DNA from: Clavelina lepadiformis
Lineage: Eukaryota > Chordata > Ascidiacea > Aplousobranchia > Clavelinidae
DNA length: 64,000 nucleotides
Assembly (NCBI RefSeq): GCF_947623445.1
Contig: NC_135243.1
Location: 9,426,501-9,490,500, forward strand
Direction of reading: 5' to 3'
A program made the translations under genes and the position numbers. The notes below the pieces were generated by a model. The model saw only the letters and a program-made list of their open reading frames with translations, made no database searches and had not been told where the DNA came from. Below, in pieces: positions 12,390 to 24,678 of this stretch; the first letter of the stretch is position 1, and each line of letters begins with the position of its first letter.

Positions 12390-12471
12390 CCCGTTGCCTT
12401 CAGCACAACAGCTGAGCATTTCGCGTAAACGTGGTTGCAGCCGAAAGAGTGTAACTGTCGATGGATGACAT
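12390..12471 (-). pseudogene. Choline transporter exon fragment (SLC5A7-like)
   Basis: Read on the minus strand, the frame gives MSSIDSYTLSAATTFTRNAQ. This corresponds to the [18 protein letters not shown] block of the intact transporter at 19143-24408 and to MSSIDSCILSAATIFTRN in the truncated copy at 25992-27125. A stop follows within five residues because the end is frameshifted relative to the copy at 27045-27125. Similarity begins abruptly at the same ATG codon as in that copy and continues into the flanking intron. It is a decayed duplicate, not a gene. Confidence 0.75.
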
Positions 12472-12509
12472 CCAAGCAACCTTTCTGCTCCTAGTGTCTA
12501 AAAACTCTA

Positions 12510-13043
12510 AAGAAGTGGTTTCGAAAGTGGGCGCTAGCGCACCTCTTGAGGGCCTTTGCGACCTTGAAAAGGGCGCTGGCCACAAACTGAGGATTGGGAC
12601 GCGTTGAAAGTGAATCTCTATAACGTAATAAAAGATTTGTCTGACTTGGCGGCGGATAAATGGCGGATATTGTAATAATGCCTGCTACCAAGTTTTGATG
12701 ACAGGAGTTAGGCTTGTAAATGTTTGATTTATTCACTTATCAACGTAGTTAAGAGAAAAGCGATTTCAAAGTTCGAAAGAGTCTTGTCAAAGAGTCAAAG
12801 TCTTGCCGTGTCAGTAATGTTTTAGTTGTCGAAATTGACCCATCATATGTCGTGTAATTGGTAAAAAGTTAAATAAGTTTCGGGGTAATTTTTGTCCTGG
12901 TTTTGCAAGCGTGCACGAGCATTTTTCCCGTTTCTCGAATGATTAATAAATTCGCTTTTTACTTTTTTGTCAAATGGGCGTTTGATAATTAATTAATCAG
13001 TAAGTGTCCAGGGGCGCTATCCGAAAAAGGTTTGGGAAAGACT
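12510..13043. mobile_element. Degenerate hAT-like element
   Basis: The left end resembles AGTGGTTTCGAAAGTGGGCGC and the right end, on the complement, CAGTCTTTCCCAAACC...GCGCCCCTGG. Both carry the subterminal GGGCGC motif. The target duplication cannot be recognised. The identity is tentative. Confidence 0.4.
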
Positions 13044-13058
13044 GCTTTAGGTTCTAGT

Positions 13059-13415
13059 CAGGGATGACGAACCTATTCGCTGTTGCGGGCTTTGTCAGTT
13101 ACAGCTGAGTAAGCGGGTCGCGCAACTTTTTAGTAACATATAAAAGTTTGCATAATAATTAGCATTCAAGCGCAACCGCTTCATTCGGCAGGTTTTTAGT
13201 TGCTCCCGCGGCCGCAAAAAAATACATCGGTTGAGTGCAGCAATCTATTGAAGACATACTGCTGCGACTCAATCGTGCTATCAACTTTTGATCTCGCATT
13301 GCGTAAAGATTAGAAACAGATCCAAGAAAGTTCAAACTGTTGGTCTCGCCAGCATGCTTCGACATGCAAGAGCGATTGTCAAACCGGTTTGCGGGCCGCA
13401 TGTTCGTCACCTCTG
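13059..13415. mobile_element. hAT-like MITE
   Basis: The ends read CAGGGATGACGAAC and, on the complement of the right end, CAGAGGTGACGAAC. The flanking octamers GTTCTAGT and ACTCTAGA share TCTAG, a decayed 8-bp duplication. The element is 357 bp and non-coding. It lies 16 bases from the next element, which inserted into the same TCTAG-rich site. Confidence 0.55.
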
Positions 13416-13431
13416 ACTCTAGAGTCTAGAC

Positions 13432-13760
13432 CAGTGGTTCTCAAACTGTGGTACGCGTACCACTAGTGGTACGCGAGAGCTTTTTAAGTGGTACCGCGTA
13501 CCGCTGAACATGATTTTCTATGTGCTGTGAGTAATGTGTTGCCCCGGATAGACAAGCTTGTGCAGAAGAAACAGTTGCTTCTATCAAATTAAATTGTGTT
13601 TTCTTGCTATTCATTGGTGTTATGGTATAGTAATAACGGTAATAACCAATAAATACCGGTACATTTGAGTAAAATAAGTCATTCAGGAGCCAGGTGGTAC
13701 GCAGTGTAGCAAAAAAAACGAACGAGTGGTACGCGATCGCAAAAAGTTTGAGAAACACTG
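13432..13760 (-). mobile_element. hAT MITE with GGTACGCG subterminal motifs, copy 1
   Basis: The ends read CAGTGGTTCTCAAACT and the inverted CAGTGTTTCTCAAACT. A perfect 8-bp duplication GTCTAGAC flanks it at 13424-13431 and 13761-13768. A second copy in the opposite orientation lies at 24679-24995. Both copies keep an open frame through the middle (MNSKKTQFN... here on the minus strand). Confidence 0.9.
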
Positions 13761-13768
13761 GTCTAGAC

Positions 13769-16062
13769 CAAACACAACTGCGGCGTATGGTGTGAGTTAA
13801 CGGATTACTATTAAGAGATTCAGGCCTTCCTCTCCCCTGCAAAAGGTTCTAGAATACCGTGAGTTGTTACGTTGCGGACTGTTGTTGCAGAGAAAATTTG
13901 CCATAAGTTATGTATTTTTGTTAACAGGCTATGATCAATGAAACAAAACGACTCTCCTTGTTTTCGCACATAAAAGTAACCTGTGTAAATATGTTCACAA
14001 AATCAGAGCCTCCAGTGCAGAAAACACTCTTTTTCGAAACCTGGTAAACAAAATCATCGCAATTAAAAGAAATCTTTAAGAAAAAAGATGTAATTACAAA
14101 TTTTTGCAAATCTTTAGTATTGCTTGCTTTGCTTTTGTTGTCCCTGTGGATGACGGAACACGCTTATAATTGCAGATACTTTCATCTAAAGTTTGCGCGT
14201 TTTTCGTAAAAATGAAGTGATATGTGTTTGGCGACAAAGTATGAAGAATATTATAGGCTTCAAGCAAACATTTTCAATAGACAGAGTGCATGTGCTGTCT
14301 ATTATGACATCACTTAGCTGCATCACCCTAATCGACTACTGCTGTCATAGCGGAGAATAATTATGTAACACAATTTTTGTTTGGCTACTTATTTTAATAC
14401 CCCTCTATGTATTAATGGATGCTGAATTCAAAAATCCATTTAGTTTCTTCGTACCGTCGTTACGTTTTGAGATATTCAAAATTTTTTTTTCATCTGATGT
14501 AGCTGTAATTAAAGTAGCAAATTGTGTTCTACTCTTGCAGTAGATTTTAACTCCACATCTGTTCGGTTTATTAAACGCAAAAGCCAGTCTAAAAACGTTA
14601 TTAAGGAAGGCTTGAGGATAAATGTAACATAGTTTTTTCAAACAGTAAGAGTCATTCAAAACTGTACTTTTGAGCGAGTTTTTATTTTATGACCACTCCT
14701 GTCTTGCCTTACTAAAGACCAAATGTATTCTTCCATCATTGCACTGTCCCAGCGGCCTCTATATCGTTTTTCCATTGGCTCAATATCCTGGTGAAATCTG
14801 TCACCATGCTCCTCACTGACGTCGAAGTTCGATGTTGAAATGTGATAACCCAAGGCTTGATCTTAGTTTATAAAAATTACTGTATCATGACCTAGGTGTA
14901 ATGTTATTACAAATTGTAAGCCTTGGACGTGATACGTTGAAATTTCGTGTGCTTTGTTACGTACAGTATATACTTCAGATATGCTTTATACCGGAAGATA
15001 TGCTAAATACCAAAATATTGCTAATGTACTGTAGCTACTATAGAAACCAAAATGCAGTCTACTGTAACAAAAATACTGGTTTGATAGATACCGAAATCGA
15101 GCTGTTGTAACTATATATAGTGTGTAGTTGTAATTGATGTGCAGTAAACAATTAACACAACTCTGTTTATCTACATTATTTGCTTTAACTGCATTGCCAT
15201 TAATACCACTGTTATCTTGGCTACATTTTGGTGATTAGAGTGATATATTCATGCCATTGTATAGTTTGAATATACCATCGTAGAACTTTCTGTCAAAAGA
15301 AGTTACTTTTTACAGAAAGCAATATTTTGCAAAACACAAAATTATAACAAAACCGTTTTTCGTTGCAAGTGTTCCACAATTAAAAATCTTCTAATATATA
15401 AGCTTAAAATAAAAAAAATTTAATCGCTAAAATATTTGGTTACTATGTCGGCAAAGATTGATTGCAAACTGATAGCAGAACAATAAGTACTAACGAAACC
15501 CATCGTTTTTTCTTAGATTTATGACCTATCGTATAACACGGAGATTACTATAAATTAAACTTGTTAAAGCACGATGTGAAAGAAATGTGACAGCTTAAAG
15601 TGAAACGAAAATTACGTGTTGACAAATTCCAAGTGTGATCTGTACTTGCTTGCAGCTTTACTTTAATTAGGTTCTTTCCATTTCTGTATGAGCTTTGGGC
15701 AACGGTTAAGTGTGTGTTTGTGGTTGCCTGTTCAAGTCGTCCATGTTATCCCACTATATACTTAGGCAAGCATGTATCATTTCTTTTTGGATATTCTGGT
15801 TTAAGATTATATAAGGTTAAGCTTTTAGTGCAAAGAATAGGTCAATTTCATGTGCTATTGGTTTGGTAATGCTGTTAAATAAGTATTGATATATACGTGT
15901 TAAAACAACACGAAATTTGACTACAACATTCAGAAATTTTCATATTAAATGTTGCATATTAAATGTCGCATTTCCTGCGAGGGGTGAAGTAAATGATTGC
16001 TTTCTATAATCATATTGCACACTCTTATACCAATCCAAATTATACCAATAAACTCTTATAAC
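13769..16062. other. Mostly unassigned, with one transposon-protein fragment
   Basis: Apart from the fragment at 14656-14853, no exon or RNA gene is recognised. The sequence is AT-rich and without clear paired repeats. Confidence 0.4.
14656..14853 (-). pseudogene. Fragment of a transposon-associated hypothetical protein
   Basis: The minus-strand frame contains VSEEHGDRFHQDIEPMEKRY followed by RGRWD, MMEEY and W. This matches a motif (EEHGERFHQDI ... MEKRYQG.W ... M..Y.W) that I recall from repeat-associated hypothetical proteins of many invertebrates and fish. Only about 60 residues survive, starting just after VSHFN-like sequence that is itself interrupted. The function of the parent family is unknown to me. 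The fragment is a relic. Confidence 0.6.
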
Positions 16063-16717
16063 TAGGGCAATTATTTTTTGACTTGTCAAAAAAAGTCAAA
16101 AATTTTTCAAATTTATAGCGTTAGGTCAAAAATTGTCAAATTTTTTTACAAAGTCAAAATTGTTTACAAACTTCATTGTAGTGGTGTCATAGAGGTTTCA
16201 CTGTCAGTGAACTTTTCCTTTTACACATTGCAGCCTACTTTATACTTTCGTAAATTGCCCATAGTCTACTTAATGTGAATCATAAACAATTAAGTTAAAT
16301 AATTAGGTTGATATGTTGTGATGCTCAACACACCTCAAAACGTGTAAAATTTTTGGTAGGTCCTAAGTCATTTTGCGGCAGCTGTAGGTTAAGTGCAGCT
16401 CTTGCTTCGGTTTTGCTTCAGATACTTTATGTATCTTTAGTTTAGTGTAGTGAATGTATTGAACAGTTTTTGTTGTGTCTTAGCTCCAGTTTTTTGGCAG
16501 TGATTTGTAATTAGCTCATTTCCCTTTTCAGAATAGGCTAGGTCTGTGTTCAGATTTTTGCCCTTCTGTTAGACTACAATAAATTTTAAATTTTTGTACA
16601 ATAATGCGTAATTAAGTACTTGAGTTCTTCATACGTCAAAATTTGTCAAAAAAAAAGTTTTTTAATGTCAAAATTTGTCAAAAGTTTCAATTTTTAGGTC
16701 AAAAAATAATCGCCCTA
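16063..16717. mobile_element. hAT-like element with GTCAAAA subterminal repeats
   Basis: The ends are TAGGGCAATTATTTTTTGAC and, on the complement of the right end, TAGGGCGATTATTTTTTGAC. The flanking octamers CTTATAAC (16055-16062) and CTTATAAT (16718-16725) match at seven of eight positions. AGTCAAAAATT and GTCAAAATTTG motifs repeat inside both ends. A related, larger element sits in the choline transporter intron at 21341-22340. Confidence 0.8.
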
Positions 16718-17173
16718 CTTATAATCAATCCTATGGCAATCTATCTTTTACCGCAGTTATGTGAACGTTACTCTACCCATTTTGCTTTGTTTTGAGCATT
16801 ATTTAAATAATAGGTATATTGTATGGTAAATTGTAGGTATACTGTACATGTAAAATCTTGTATTGTACAAGTAACATTTCAATACTATGACTTTGGCTAT
16901 TGATGATTTTACGCAGTCCTGCACTTACAAGTGTTTGATTTATTTTAAGAGGGTAATGTATTTGATATAAGTGTTGATATCGTTCTTATTTGCTTTTAAA
17001 GCATGTTTGTCATGCGAAAACGTGTGTTATTTATGACTCAATGCTGGCGTTCCGTTTTATGAGCAAGCTACATAAAAAGTAGTCACACCGTTCACACGTT
17101 TTCGTAGTCATTAACAGTTCTCACTGTGAACGCTCGTAATATCGTCTAGACTAGAGTCTAGCTAGAGTGTAGA

Positions 17174-17222
17174 GTCTGGAGTCTGGAGTCTGGAGTCTGG
17201 AGTCTGGAGTCTGGAGTCTGGA
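17174..17222. repeat. Seven-copy tandem repeat of GTCTGGA
   Basis: Seven consecutive copies of the 7-base unit GTCTGGA, with degenerate AGTCTAG/AGTGTAG precursors just upstream. Confidence 0.9.
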
Positions 17223-18769
17223 GTAGAGTGGAATTAAATTGCGTGGCTCAAACTTTAAAATGAATCTGTCAAAATCTGGTTGTTGAGGGTTACAGATTTT
17301 ACGCTATTTCATGACTGGAAATGTTTCTTTAATTAACCTGTACATCGCTGGTTATTAAATAAGTCGTTCTATACAACCCTGATTACATGTTATTGGGTTA
17401 AAAACATTACAGAATGATCCTCAAATATTATTGCAATAAGAACTGCGTTGTTCACACGACATGTGAAATAGCGTTCACGTCAAATGGCGTCAAATGGTCA
17501 AACGTTAAATGGCGTACACGTCAAGTGGTGGAAACGTTAAATGGCAGTCATTGAACAGGTACGATGTTATGACGAAGAGATTGTTTTGTATACAACTCAA
17601 CTTCGAGTTTTAGCAAAACGTTTTTCTGCATACACTTTTTTCAAACATTTATAAATATATAAACATTTATCTTTTAAAGTCTTGAATTTTCTTGAATCTT
17701 GACGACAACGGGAAAGTCATAAAAATATCGAACTGTTCTTAATTTAGTTCCAACCAGTTAAGTTTTGATTGATCGTCACGCACGGTCACAAATTGTCACG
17801 CACATTTTTACTTGTTTTTTTTCATAACGTATTGCCCAAATGTGGAATTGTTTACATAGTTCTACTGAAAAGGAGTGAGCTTCATTTAGGTCTCGCCCTT
17901 GGACATCACAACGGTATAGCGCAACAGCGCGCCTATATCGAATTATGCTTCTTGCATAATTACAAACCAGGTGCTCTAACTGTTTTGACACCTAGCCGAC
18001 ATTGCGCGTATTGCTTATGTCATTGTGCTGCTGCGCGTAGCCTGCAGTATTTATTTAAATAGAAGCACCACACTATTTCTTAATGTTTTTTTTGCACCGT
18101 TGAGTTGTACAAGTTGAACAGTCTCGGGTATTGAACTGATGTAGCGGAAGATTTTAGACGTTTTGTTTGGTGTCGGAGTTTGTTCTCATCCAGTACTATC
18201 TTAACTTTTTAATATGTTTTGTTTGTTCTTTTCACGATTTGACGATCGAACAATTTTTACTTTTGGCACTTTTGCTCTTTATTTTTTGGTTTGCAGCAGA
18301 TTCTATGCTTCGCATTTATTGTCTGACAAGCACTTTTTTAATCGATTTCCTCTATGGCGCAGCTAATCTTCGAATATGCCTGACTTTCGTTGTACTCACA
18401 GAATAAAGAAAGGCGCCTTAACTTTTATTCGGAGAGGATAACAGTTTTACTTTATGGTGTGCTCTCTGGATGTTCACAAAGACAGGAAAATTATCTAGCT
18501 GTGCAAGACGCAAACATCCAGTCGCAGTGGTATTTTTGGGCACAACGAGTACAGGCGTCTTATTCTTGTCAACCATGAGCTCACGATTCTTTTATTTGTG
18601 GTTAGGCCGAGGGCGGGAACTTTTATACGTTGATGATAAAGGTTTACGCACACTCACTTTATCTAGGACGCCAGCAGAAATTGCATGACACGAGACCAAT
18701 ATTATAGGTTCTCATGGATAAATGTGGCGAGGCCATGTTTCCTGCTTAGTGGAGTTCAAGTTATCGAGA

Positions 18770-18797
18770 GGTCAGAGGTCAGAGGTCAGAGGTCAGA
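18770..18797. repeat. Four-copy tandem repeat of GGTCAGA
   Basis: Four consecutive copies of the 7-base unit GGTCAGA. Confidence 0.9.
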
Positions 18798-19142
18798 GCT
18801 AACTGGTATTTTGTGTGGAGCTCATGATGACACTTATGGAAGGACACGTTTAGGCTAAAACCTGAACAAAATCGCCAAAAGAATTTTCTGGCTGGCGACA
18901 ATATGTTAAGGTCCTTGCTGATCTTATCACCTTTGATAACAAACCACTAAACTCTGTTCTGGTTTACCCTTAGCCTTTAAGCAAATAATAAAAGCGCTAG
19001 AAAGCTTGCATAAAAGATAAAGATGAAGTTAAATTCAGTTTTTATTTGTGAGCATGTAAATCATCTCAACTTTCTACAATATAGAACTATATACTATTAT
19101 AAACTTATAAAAGAAACGCCAATATAGACAAATAAGGTTAAA

Positions 19143-22100
19143 ATGACTGATGTTTTCGTACCTGGACTAGTTGCTGTGATCGTTTTCTACGTTGCAATCC
19201 TTGCAATCGGAATATGGGCTGCATGGAAGAAAAGAAAGCAACCCGGTGAAGACGATCATTGGAATGAGTTTTCCATGGTCGGCAGAAGAGATATTGGTGT
19301 CTTTGTCGGCACCTTTACTATGACTGGTACGTTTTTTGTGCATTTTCGCTCAACATAACTCCTGTAAAATCATGAAGTATATTGCAGCGCCAAGTTACTT
19401 TTTACGTTGCTTTTCAACGAAAGTATACGACACAAGTATATCGTTATCTCCTAATGCACATTCCACTATATAGTTGGACTAATGGATAAGAGGTGTTGTA
19501 GCGCTTCTTTTCTTTTGCATTAGAGCTTATTATTGTAGAAGTACAGTCACAGAGTGAAACCCGTTAACGTTAATAAAGATAGTAACAATATTGTGTGTAT
19601 AGGAATTAAGTCACAGATATGTGAAATAACTCGGATATAAATGGCTGGCAGTGAATTCTGTATGTACTTGTATATAATAATCGGTATGTATAATGTTTTT
19701 TTCAGCATCGCTTGTTGGTGGAGTTTACATTAACGGAATTGCCGAATTTACCTACACACCAGGTTTCGGTCTGATCTGGTTACAAGCATGGTTTGGTTTT
19801 GTTTTTGTTCTAGTCATAGGTGGTATTTTTTACGCCAAGAAAATGCGGGAAAAGGTAAATATATACTGTATAAAGCTCTGTTTTTGTTATACTTTCAATG
19901 TATAAGCAGTCACGCATTAGCCAACCATTTTTAAAGCGGTTATAGTTTTCTTTATTTGGGTATTTCAATTTCTTCTTATAACATGCATTATGCTTCATTG
20001 ATTAATTATTATTTATTAGTATAAGATTAAATGTGAGTAAAAAAGAAGCATAAACAACAACATAAAAAGAAGTCTCTACGCTTGCATGCGGTTTGATTTA
20101 TATCTAGTGGTTGTAAGTTTTGGTAGTCCATATGAATGGGGTGCCAAAATATGTCCAGCAGGTCCTAAAGTAATTTAATACCTTTTGCAAAGGTAATTAT
20201 GTCAGTTCAGCTGGTTAACCCAACGCCAGAATAATCTAAACTCGGTAATAAAAAACTAACAAAAAGTTTTCTCAACTTTCTTAAAGATTTTCAATATTAC
20301 ATAGTCCAACGCAAGCTTTCGTAATCATCTAAAAACGCCAATATTTTTGACAAATTCTTTCCGCTTCTGTCTTTTTCAATATAATCTGTTTATTCTAGTA
20401 TAACTACAGTTATATATACGTTTCGAGTTTACAGACAGAAAAACGTCATGCATTTCATGAAACAATAAAGAAAAACTTGCGGCGTATTTTGAGATATTTC
20501 GCAAACTAATGCAGCCCCCACAATACAAGCGGTTTTGTATTGTTGTAATCAGGTTATTGAACATATTGTTTTAAACGTTTTATGGTGGCTCTTTGCAGGG
20601 TTATGCCACAATGCTAGATCCGCTACAGAGGAAACTTGGCAATAAGATGGGCGCTCTTCTTTACATCCCTGCTTTTATGGGTGATTTGTTTTGGACTGCT
20701 TCTGTTCTTATAGCATTGGGTAGGTATAAGCCTGCAGTTTTGTTGGAACACGTATAACTAGTTTGTTGGCCATACCGTTGTATTATTTGAAGCATCTAAA
20801 TGCCAAACGTTCAATGAATGAAAAATGTAACGCAAATTAGAAACGTACAGTTGAATCAGCTCCATATTCTTAACGTTTACGTTTTGCTGCAGCTACTTTG
20901 CTGTAGCTACTGGCAATGAAAATTTTACTGCTTTAAGTTGTCGAACCCAAAATCTTGTACGTCTTTCTCTACCTGTGTAGGTGGGACACTCTCGGTGGTT
21001 ATTGGACTGGACTTGGTGATTGCGATCATCATATCCGCTTTCATAGCTGTACTCTATACTTTACTTGGAGGCCTCTACTCTGTTGCTTATACCGACGTTG
21101 TTCAAATATCCTTCATCTTTGTTGGCTTGGTAAATATATAATTGTATATAAGCCCCAATTACCTTAATCTAGACATGGTGAAATTTCACGAAAGATTTGT
21201 CAATACAGTATCAACTGGTACAAAAGTTGACATTTTTAACATGGCATTTGAGTTTAACCAGTTCATTGCGCTTGTATGATGTCTCATATTGTATGATATA
21301 TGTATGAGGGGAAATCCCCTCATACATAGTGCATTATGAGTAGGGCCCGCAAAAGTCAATAAAGTCAAAAATTTTTAAGGACCTCGTCTGACCATGAATC
21401 AAAGAATAAAGTTGTTTTCAGCACCTAGGGGATTGTTTCTAAGAAGTTTATAGGTCAAAATAAAGTCAAAATTTACAATAAAGTCAAAATTTTCAATAAA
21501 GTCAAAATTTGTCAAAATATGGCTTTTTACAAAGTTTTTGTGTTTCTTGAGAGTAATTCTTGTAAAAATCCTCGTGGAAGCATTGTAAATCAGGAACTGC
21601 GACACAATTAAACCATATTAACCCATAAAAGCAGGAAATAAGTCACAATGCCCACTTGGATCAGCAGTAACTTTTATCGCAAATTGTCCATAGTTTATTC
21701 ATTGTTACGTATTTAAATAATTCTTATAAAACACTTCCTCTTCATAAACGTGGTATTTTCGAAGATCAACAGTTTGGATTTTAGGAATAGCCTACTGACA
21801 TTCTGTAATACAAAAATGCCTAAGCAAGCTAAATCGTCTTCAGCAAAAGTTAGACAGATTTGTCGAGATTTTTCTGATGAATTTAATGCAACTCCCGGGG
21901 GTGATTTAAGGTGCAATTTTTGCGAGGTTATAGTGAAGTGCGATAAAAAGTATTTTGTTGACAGTCACAGGAAAAGTAAACGCCATCAAGCTGGATTGGA
22001 GCAACAACAAGCATTCCCTGTTTAATTTGCTGTTTATTAGAATTTACCATGCGGAGAAAATCGAGGCAAAGTGCCCTTTTCACAAGGACAAAATAACACA

Positions 22101-24408
22101 AGCTACCTAAATCTATCGCCAAAAAAACACGACGCACTTTTTATAATCCATAAAACACCTTGACTTTTCGACAAAATATTACGTTTGGGTCTGAAATCGA
22201 CAAAATATTATGTTTGGGTAACTGGAGAAAGAACTGTGGCCGCTACAAATAAGCAATTTCGTTAGGTCAAAATAAAGTCAAAATTTGATAAAAATAAAGT
22301 CAAAAAAAAATTTTTTTAGGTCAAAATAAAAATGGCCCTAATTATGAGATATCTCATCATGGGTAGACTGCACAAGTTTACCACTTACAGAAGGGCTTAC
22401 CTGCCATATTACATATTCCGAGTTATCTCGTCATCATCTTAAATGCTTAATCTCGATCTCGGTATTTTCATGGTGAACTTGAATTTTTTCAGTTGGTTTT
22501 TGATGAAAATTATTATTGAAATATGTCACATAACACTGTGTATATAGCTATTTTCGTACTGCAGATATTCAAATTTTTCATTTTTTAAGTTTTGGAAGAA
22601 AATTATTTTTGCTTTTGTGGATGAGAGTATAGCATTGAATTGGTTGTTCATTACGTTTTCAATGTTTATTTTCCTAAACCAATAAAAGATCATTAAAATT
22701 AAGTGATGATGACGTCACCAATGACGTCATAATCATTTAATAATTTATCATTAAGCATCATTATCATTTATTTTATCATAATCATTTAACATCATTTTCA
22801 TATTTTAAGTGGATAGCGACCGGATTTGCATTTGCTAACCCAGCTGTCACCGACATCAGGACAACGGGTCCGGGCGGGTGGTATGGCTCTTTTACTGAAG
22901 ACACCATTGGCTCCTGGATTGACACCCTTTTACTTTTTGTGAGTTGAAGCAAGCAAAGTGGATTTGCAATAAGACCAACGTATAAACGATCAGACGCGTA
23001 CACAATGGACAGAAACGATCGAACTTGTTGGCTAAATCCTTTAACAAAATTAGTAATATTGAAAAAAGTAATGTTGCTTGCGCTAAATAACATCTGTACA
23101 ATTTTATCAGCTCTGTGGTTCTATCCCGTGGCAAGTTTATTTCCAACGTGTTCTCTCTGCGGAAAGCCCGAGAAAAGCACAAATTGTGTCTTGTTTCTCA
23201 GCCGTGGTTGCCTTTATACTTGGTATCCCGCCAATGTTAATCGGGGCCATTGCTGCGTCAACAGGTATGGGTTTGTCGGTCTGGTGACATAAAAAGTAAG
23301 GTACACCAATGCTTTTTGATGTTGTCGAGGAAAAGGGTAATAGCAAACGTAATTTTGCGTTTTAATAAAAATAAATAACTTATGTAACTTTACTAGACTG
23401 GAATACTACCGCGTACGAAGGTGACCCCCTTGAAAACGGACAAGGTTCGATAATCCTTCCAATTGTTCTTCGTTACCTCACGCCACCAGCAGTGGCTGTA
23501 GTTGGGCTTGCGGCAGTAGCTGCAGCCGTTATGTCATCGATAGATAGCAGTGTACTTTCTGCTTCAAGCATGTTCACCAGAAACGTTTATAAACTGGTTC
23601 TTCGTCCTAAAGTAAGTCTCAACTTTTTCGTTCATTTAACAAATCACAGTGCATTCACTATTAATAAAAGGAATCTTTTTTCTCACATTTGATAAAGTTT
23701 TCCTTCTGTTAATCCATTCACTCACAGCGCAAAAAATGTTGTTTTTATAGGCCAGCAATCGCGAGATTACCTGGGTTATGAGAATCATGATCATTCTAAT
23801 TGGGGTTATAGCTGCTGTCATTGCATGTTTGGTACAGTCTGTCTACGTTTTATGGTACCTCAGCATAGACTTCGTTTATACCATACTCTTCCCACAGGTG
23901 GTTATAATAATTTTCTGGATCATTTAAAACCTGTTCTTATAAGCTTATGTATTGACACAATGGTTAAGCCTATTCTTATGCTTATATGTCGACGCATTGA
24001 CTAAACGTTACGTAATGTTCTCTTTTGCAGCTCACATGTGTGCTCTACCTGGACATAAACATATACGGTTCTCTTCCAGCATACTTTCTTGCTGCCATTC
24101 TTCGGTTAGGTGGCAGTGACTTTTACTTTGACTACCCTCCCTTCATATACTATCCCGGGGCATTAAACTTTCCCATTAAAACCTTCTCGATGTTGATTTC
24201 AGCGATCACACTGATTGTTGTCTCGTATCTTGCTCGTTTCCTCTTTGTTCGGGGTTACATTCCAGAAAAATACGATTTCCTAAAAGCGAATCTGGCTCAC
24301 GGTGGCCGCTCTATAGAACTTCGGGAAGATACAGACTCCCATAGCGATGAGAAGAAAGGAGAAGTGAATCCAGGTTTTAACGATATGGCCGAAGGCACAC
24401 AAATGTAA
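19143..24408 (+). CDS. High-affinity choline transporter (SLC5A7/CHT-like), 9 exons, 541 aa
   Basis: Exons 19143-19326, 19706-19854, 20599-20719, 20981-21129, 22810-22938, 23111-23264, 23397-23611, 23751-23897 and 24031-24408 join in frame to 541 residues; family members are about 580. The product is a sodium/solute symporter with many hydrophobic segments. CHT hallmarks are visible in order: [10 protein letters not shown] after the first helix, [78 protein letters not shown] and, late, the aromatic-rich loop ending FPIKTFSM. The known role is sodium- and chloride-dependent choline uptake for acetylcholine synthesis in cholinergic neurons. The cytoplasmic tail is short and acidic. The start ATG follows the tight reading of the first helix. 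AATAAA lies 116 bases past the stop. A truncated paralogue lies 1.6 kb downstream on the other strand. A 1-kb hAT element occupies intron 4. Confidence 0.93.
21341..22340 (+). mobile_element. 1-kb hAT element in choline transporter intron 4
   Basis: Exactly 1000 bp, flanked by a perfect 8-bp duplication ATTATGAG at 21333-21340 and 22341-22348. It begins TAGGGC and ends GGCCCTA. ATAAAGTCAAAAT motifs repeat inside both ends, as in the element at 16063-16717. It retains a BED-type zinc-finger reading frame (21816-22025) but no catalytic domain. Confidence 0.88.
21816..22025 (+). pseudogene. BED-type zinc finger remnant of a hAT transposase
   Basis: A 69-residue frame starts [19 protein letters not shown] and contains a C-x2-C ... 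H-x4-H finger: [15 protein letters not shown] then [12 protein letters not shown]. This is the BED-like DNA-binding N-terminus of hAT transposases and resembles the finger of the hAT-derived CGGBP1 proteins. A stop follows soon after and no RNase-H core is present, so it is an N-terminal remnant. The frame is intact, so it might still be translated. It lies within an intron of a host gene, on the same strand. Confidence 0.7.
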
Positions 24409-24523
24409 ATCATTTGAGCCAAACACAGCTTTTGTATATATAATGTGTTTATGCCTGCAAAATATTCTGACAGAAAAAGGAAACATCTAATTTTCTTAGT
24501 GTTACTGCATTAAAAAGTACATT

Positions 24524-24529
24524 AATAAA
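24524..24529 (+). terminator. Polyadenylation signal of the choline transporter
   Basis: AATAAA lies 116 bases after the stop codon, in AT-rich sequence with no competing canonical signal nearer the stop. Confidence 0.55.
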
Positions 24530-24678
24530 ATGTAAATTGCTACTAATAATTTGATAGGATAAGCTAACATATGCAGTTATATTTTTGAAATGGTTGTTGT
24601 GGCCGTTACAGTGTATGTAATAGGAAAACATCATATATAACACAACTAAGGCAGCGAATTATATATGAGCCTATAAAC

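Larger units (their letters stand above)
16726..19142. other. Intergenic region upstream of the choline transporter
   Basis: No exon is recognised. It contains short tandem arrays at 17174-17222 and 18770-18797 and a patch of AAATGGCGT-like repeats near 17480-17545. TATAAAAG at 19106-19113 lies only about 30 bases before the transporter start codon, so it is either a core promoter with a very short leader or chance. Confidence 0.4.

Noticed and set aside
14405..14659. 84-residue minus-strand frame next to the transposon relic
   Set aside because: No recognisable motif and no continuity of similarity with the relic at 14656-14853.
19106..19113. TATAAAAG as core promoter of the choline transporter
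   Set aside because: Only 30 bases before the ATG, leaving almost no leader. Kept as a remark but not annotated as a promoter.
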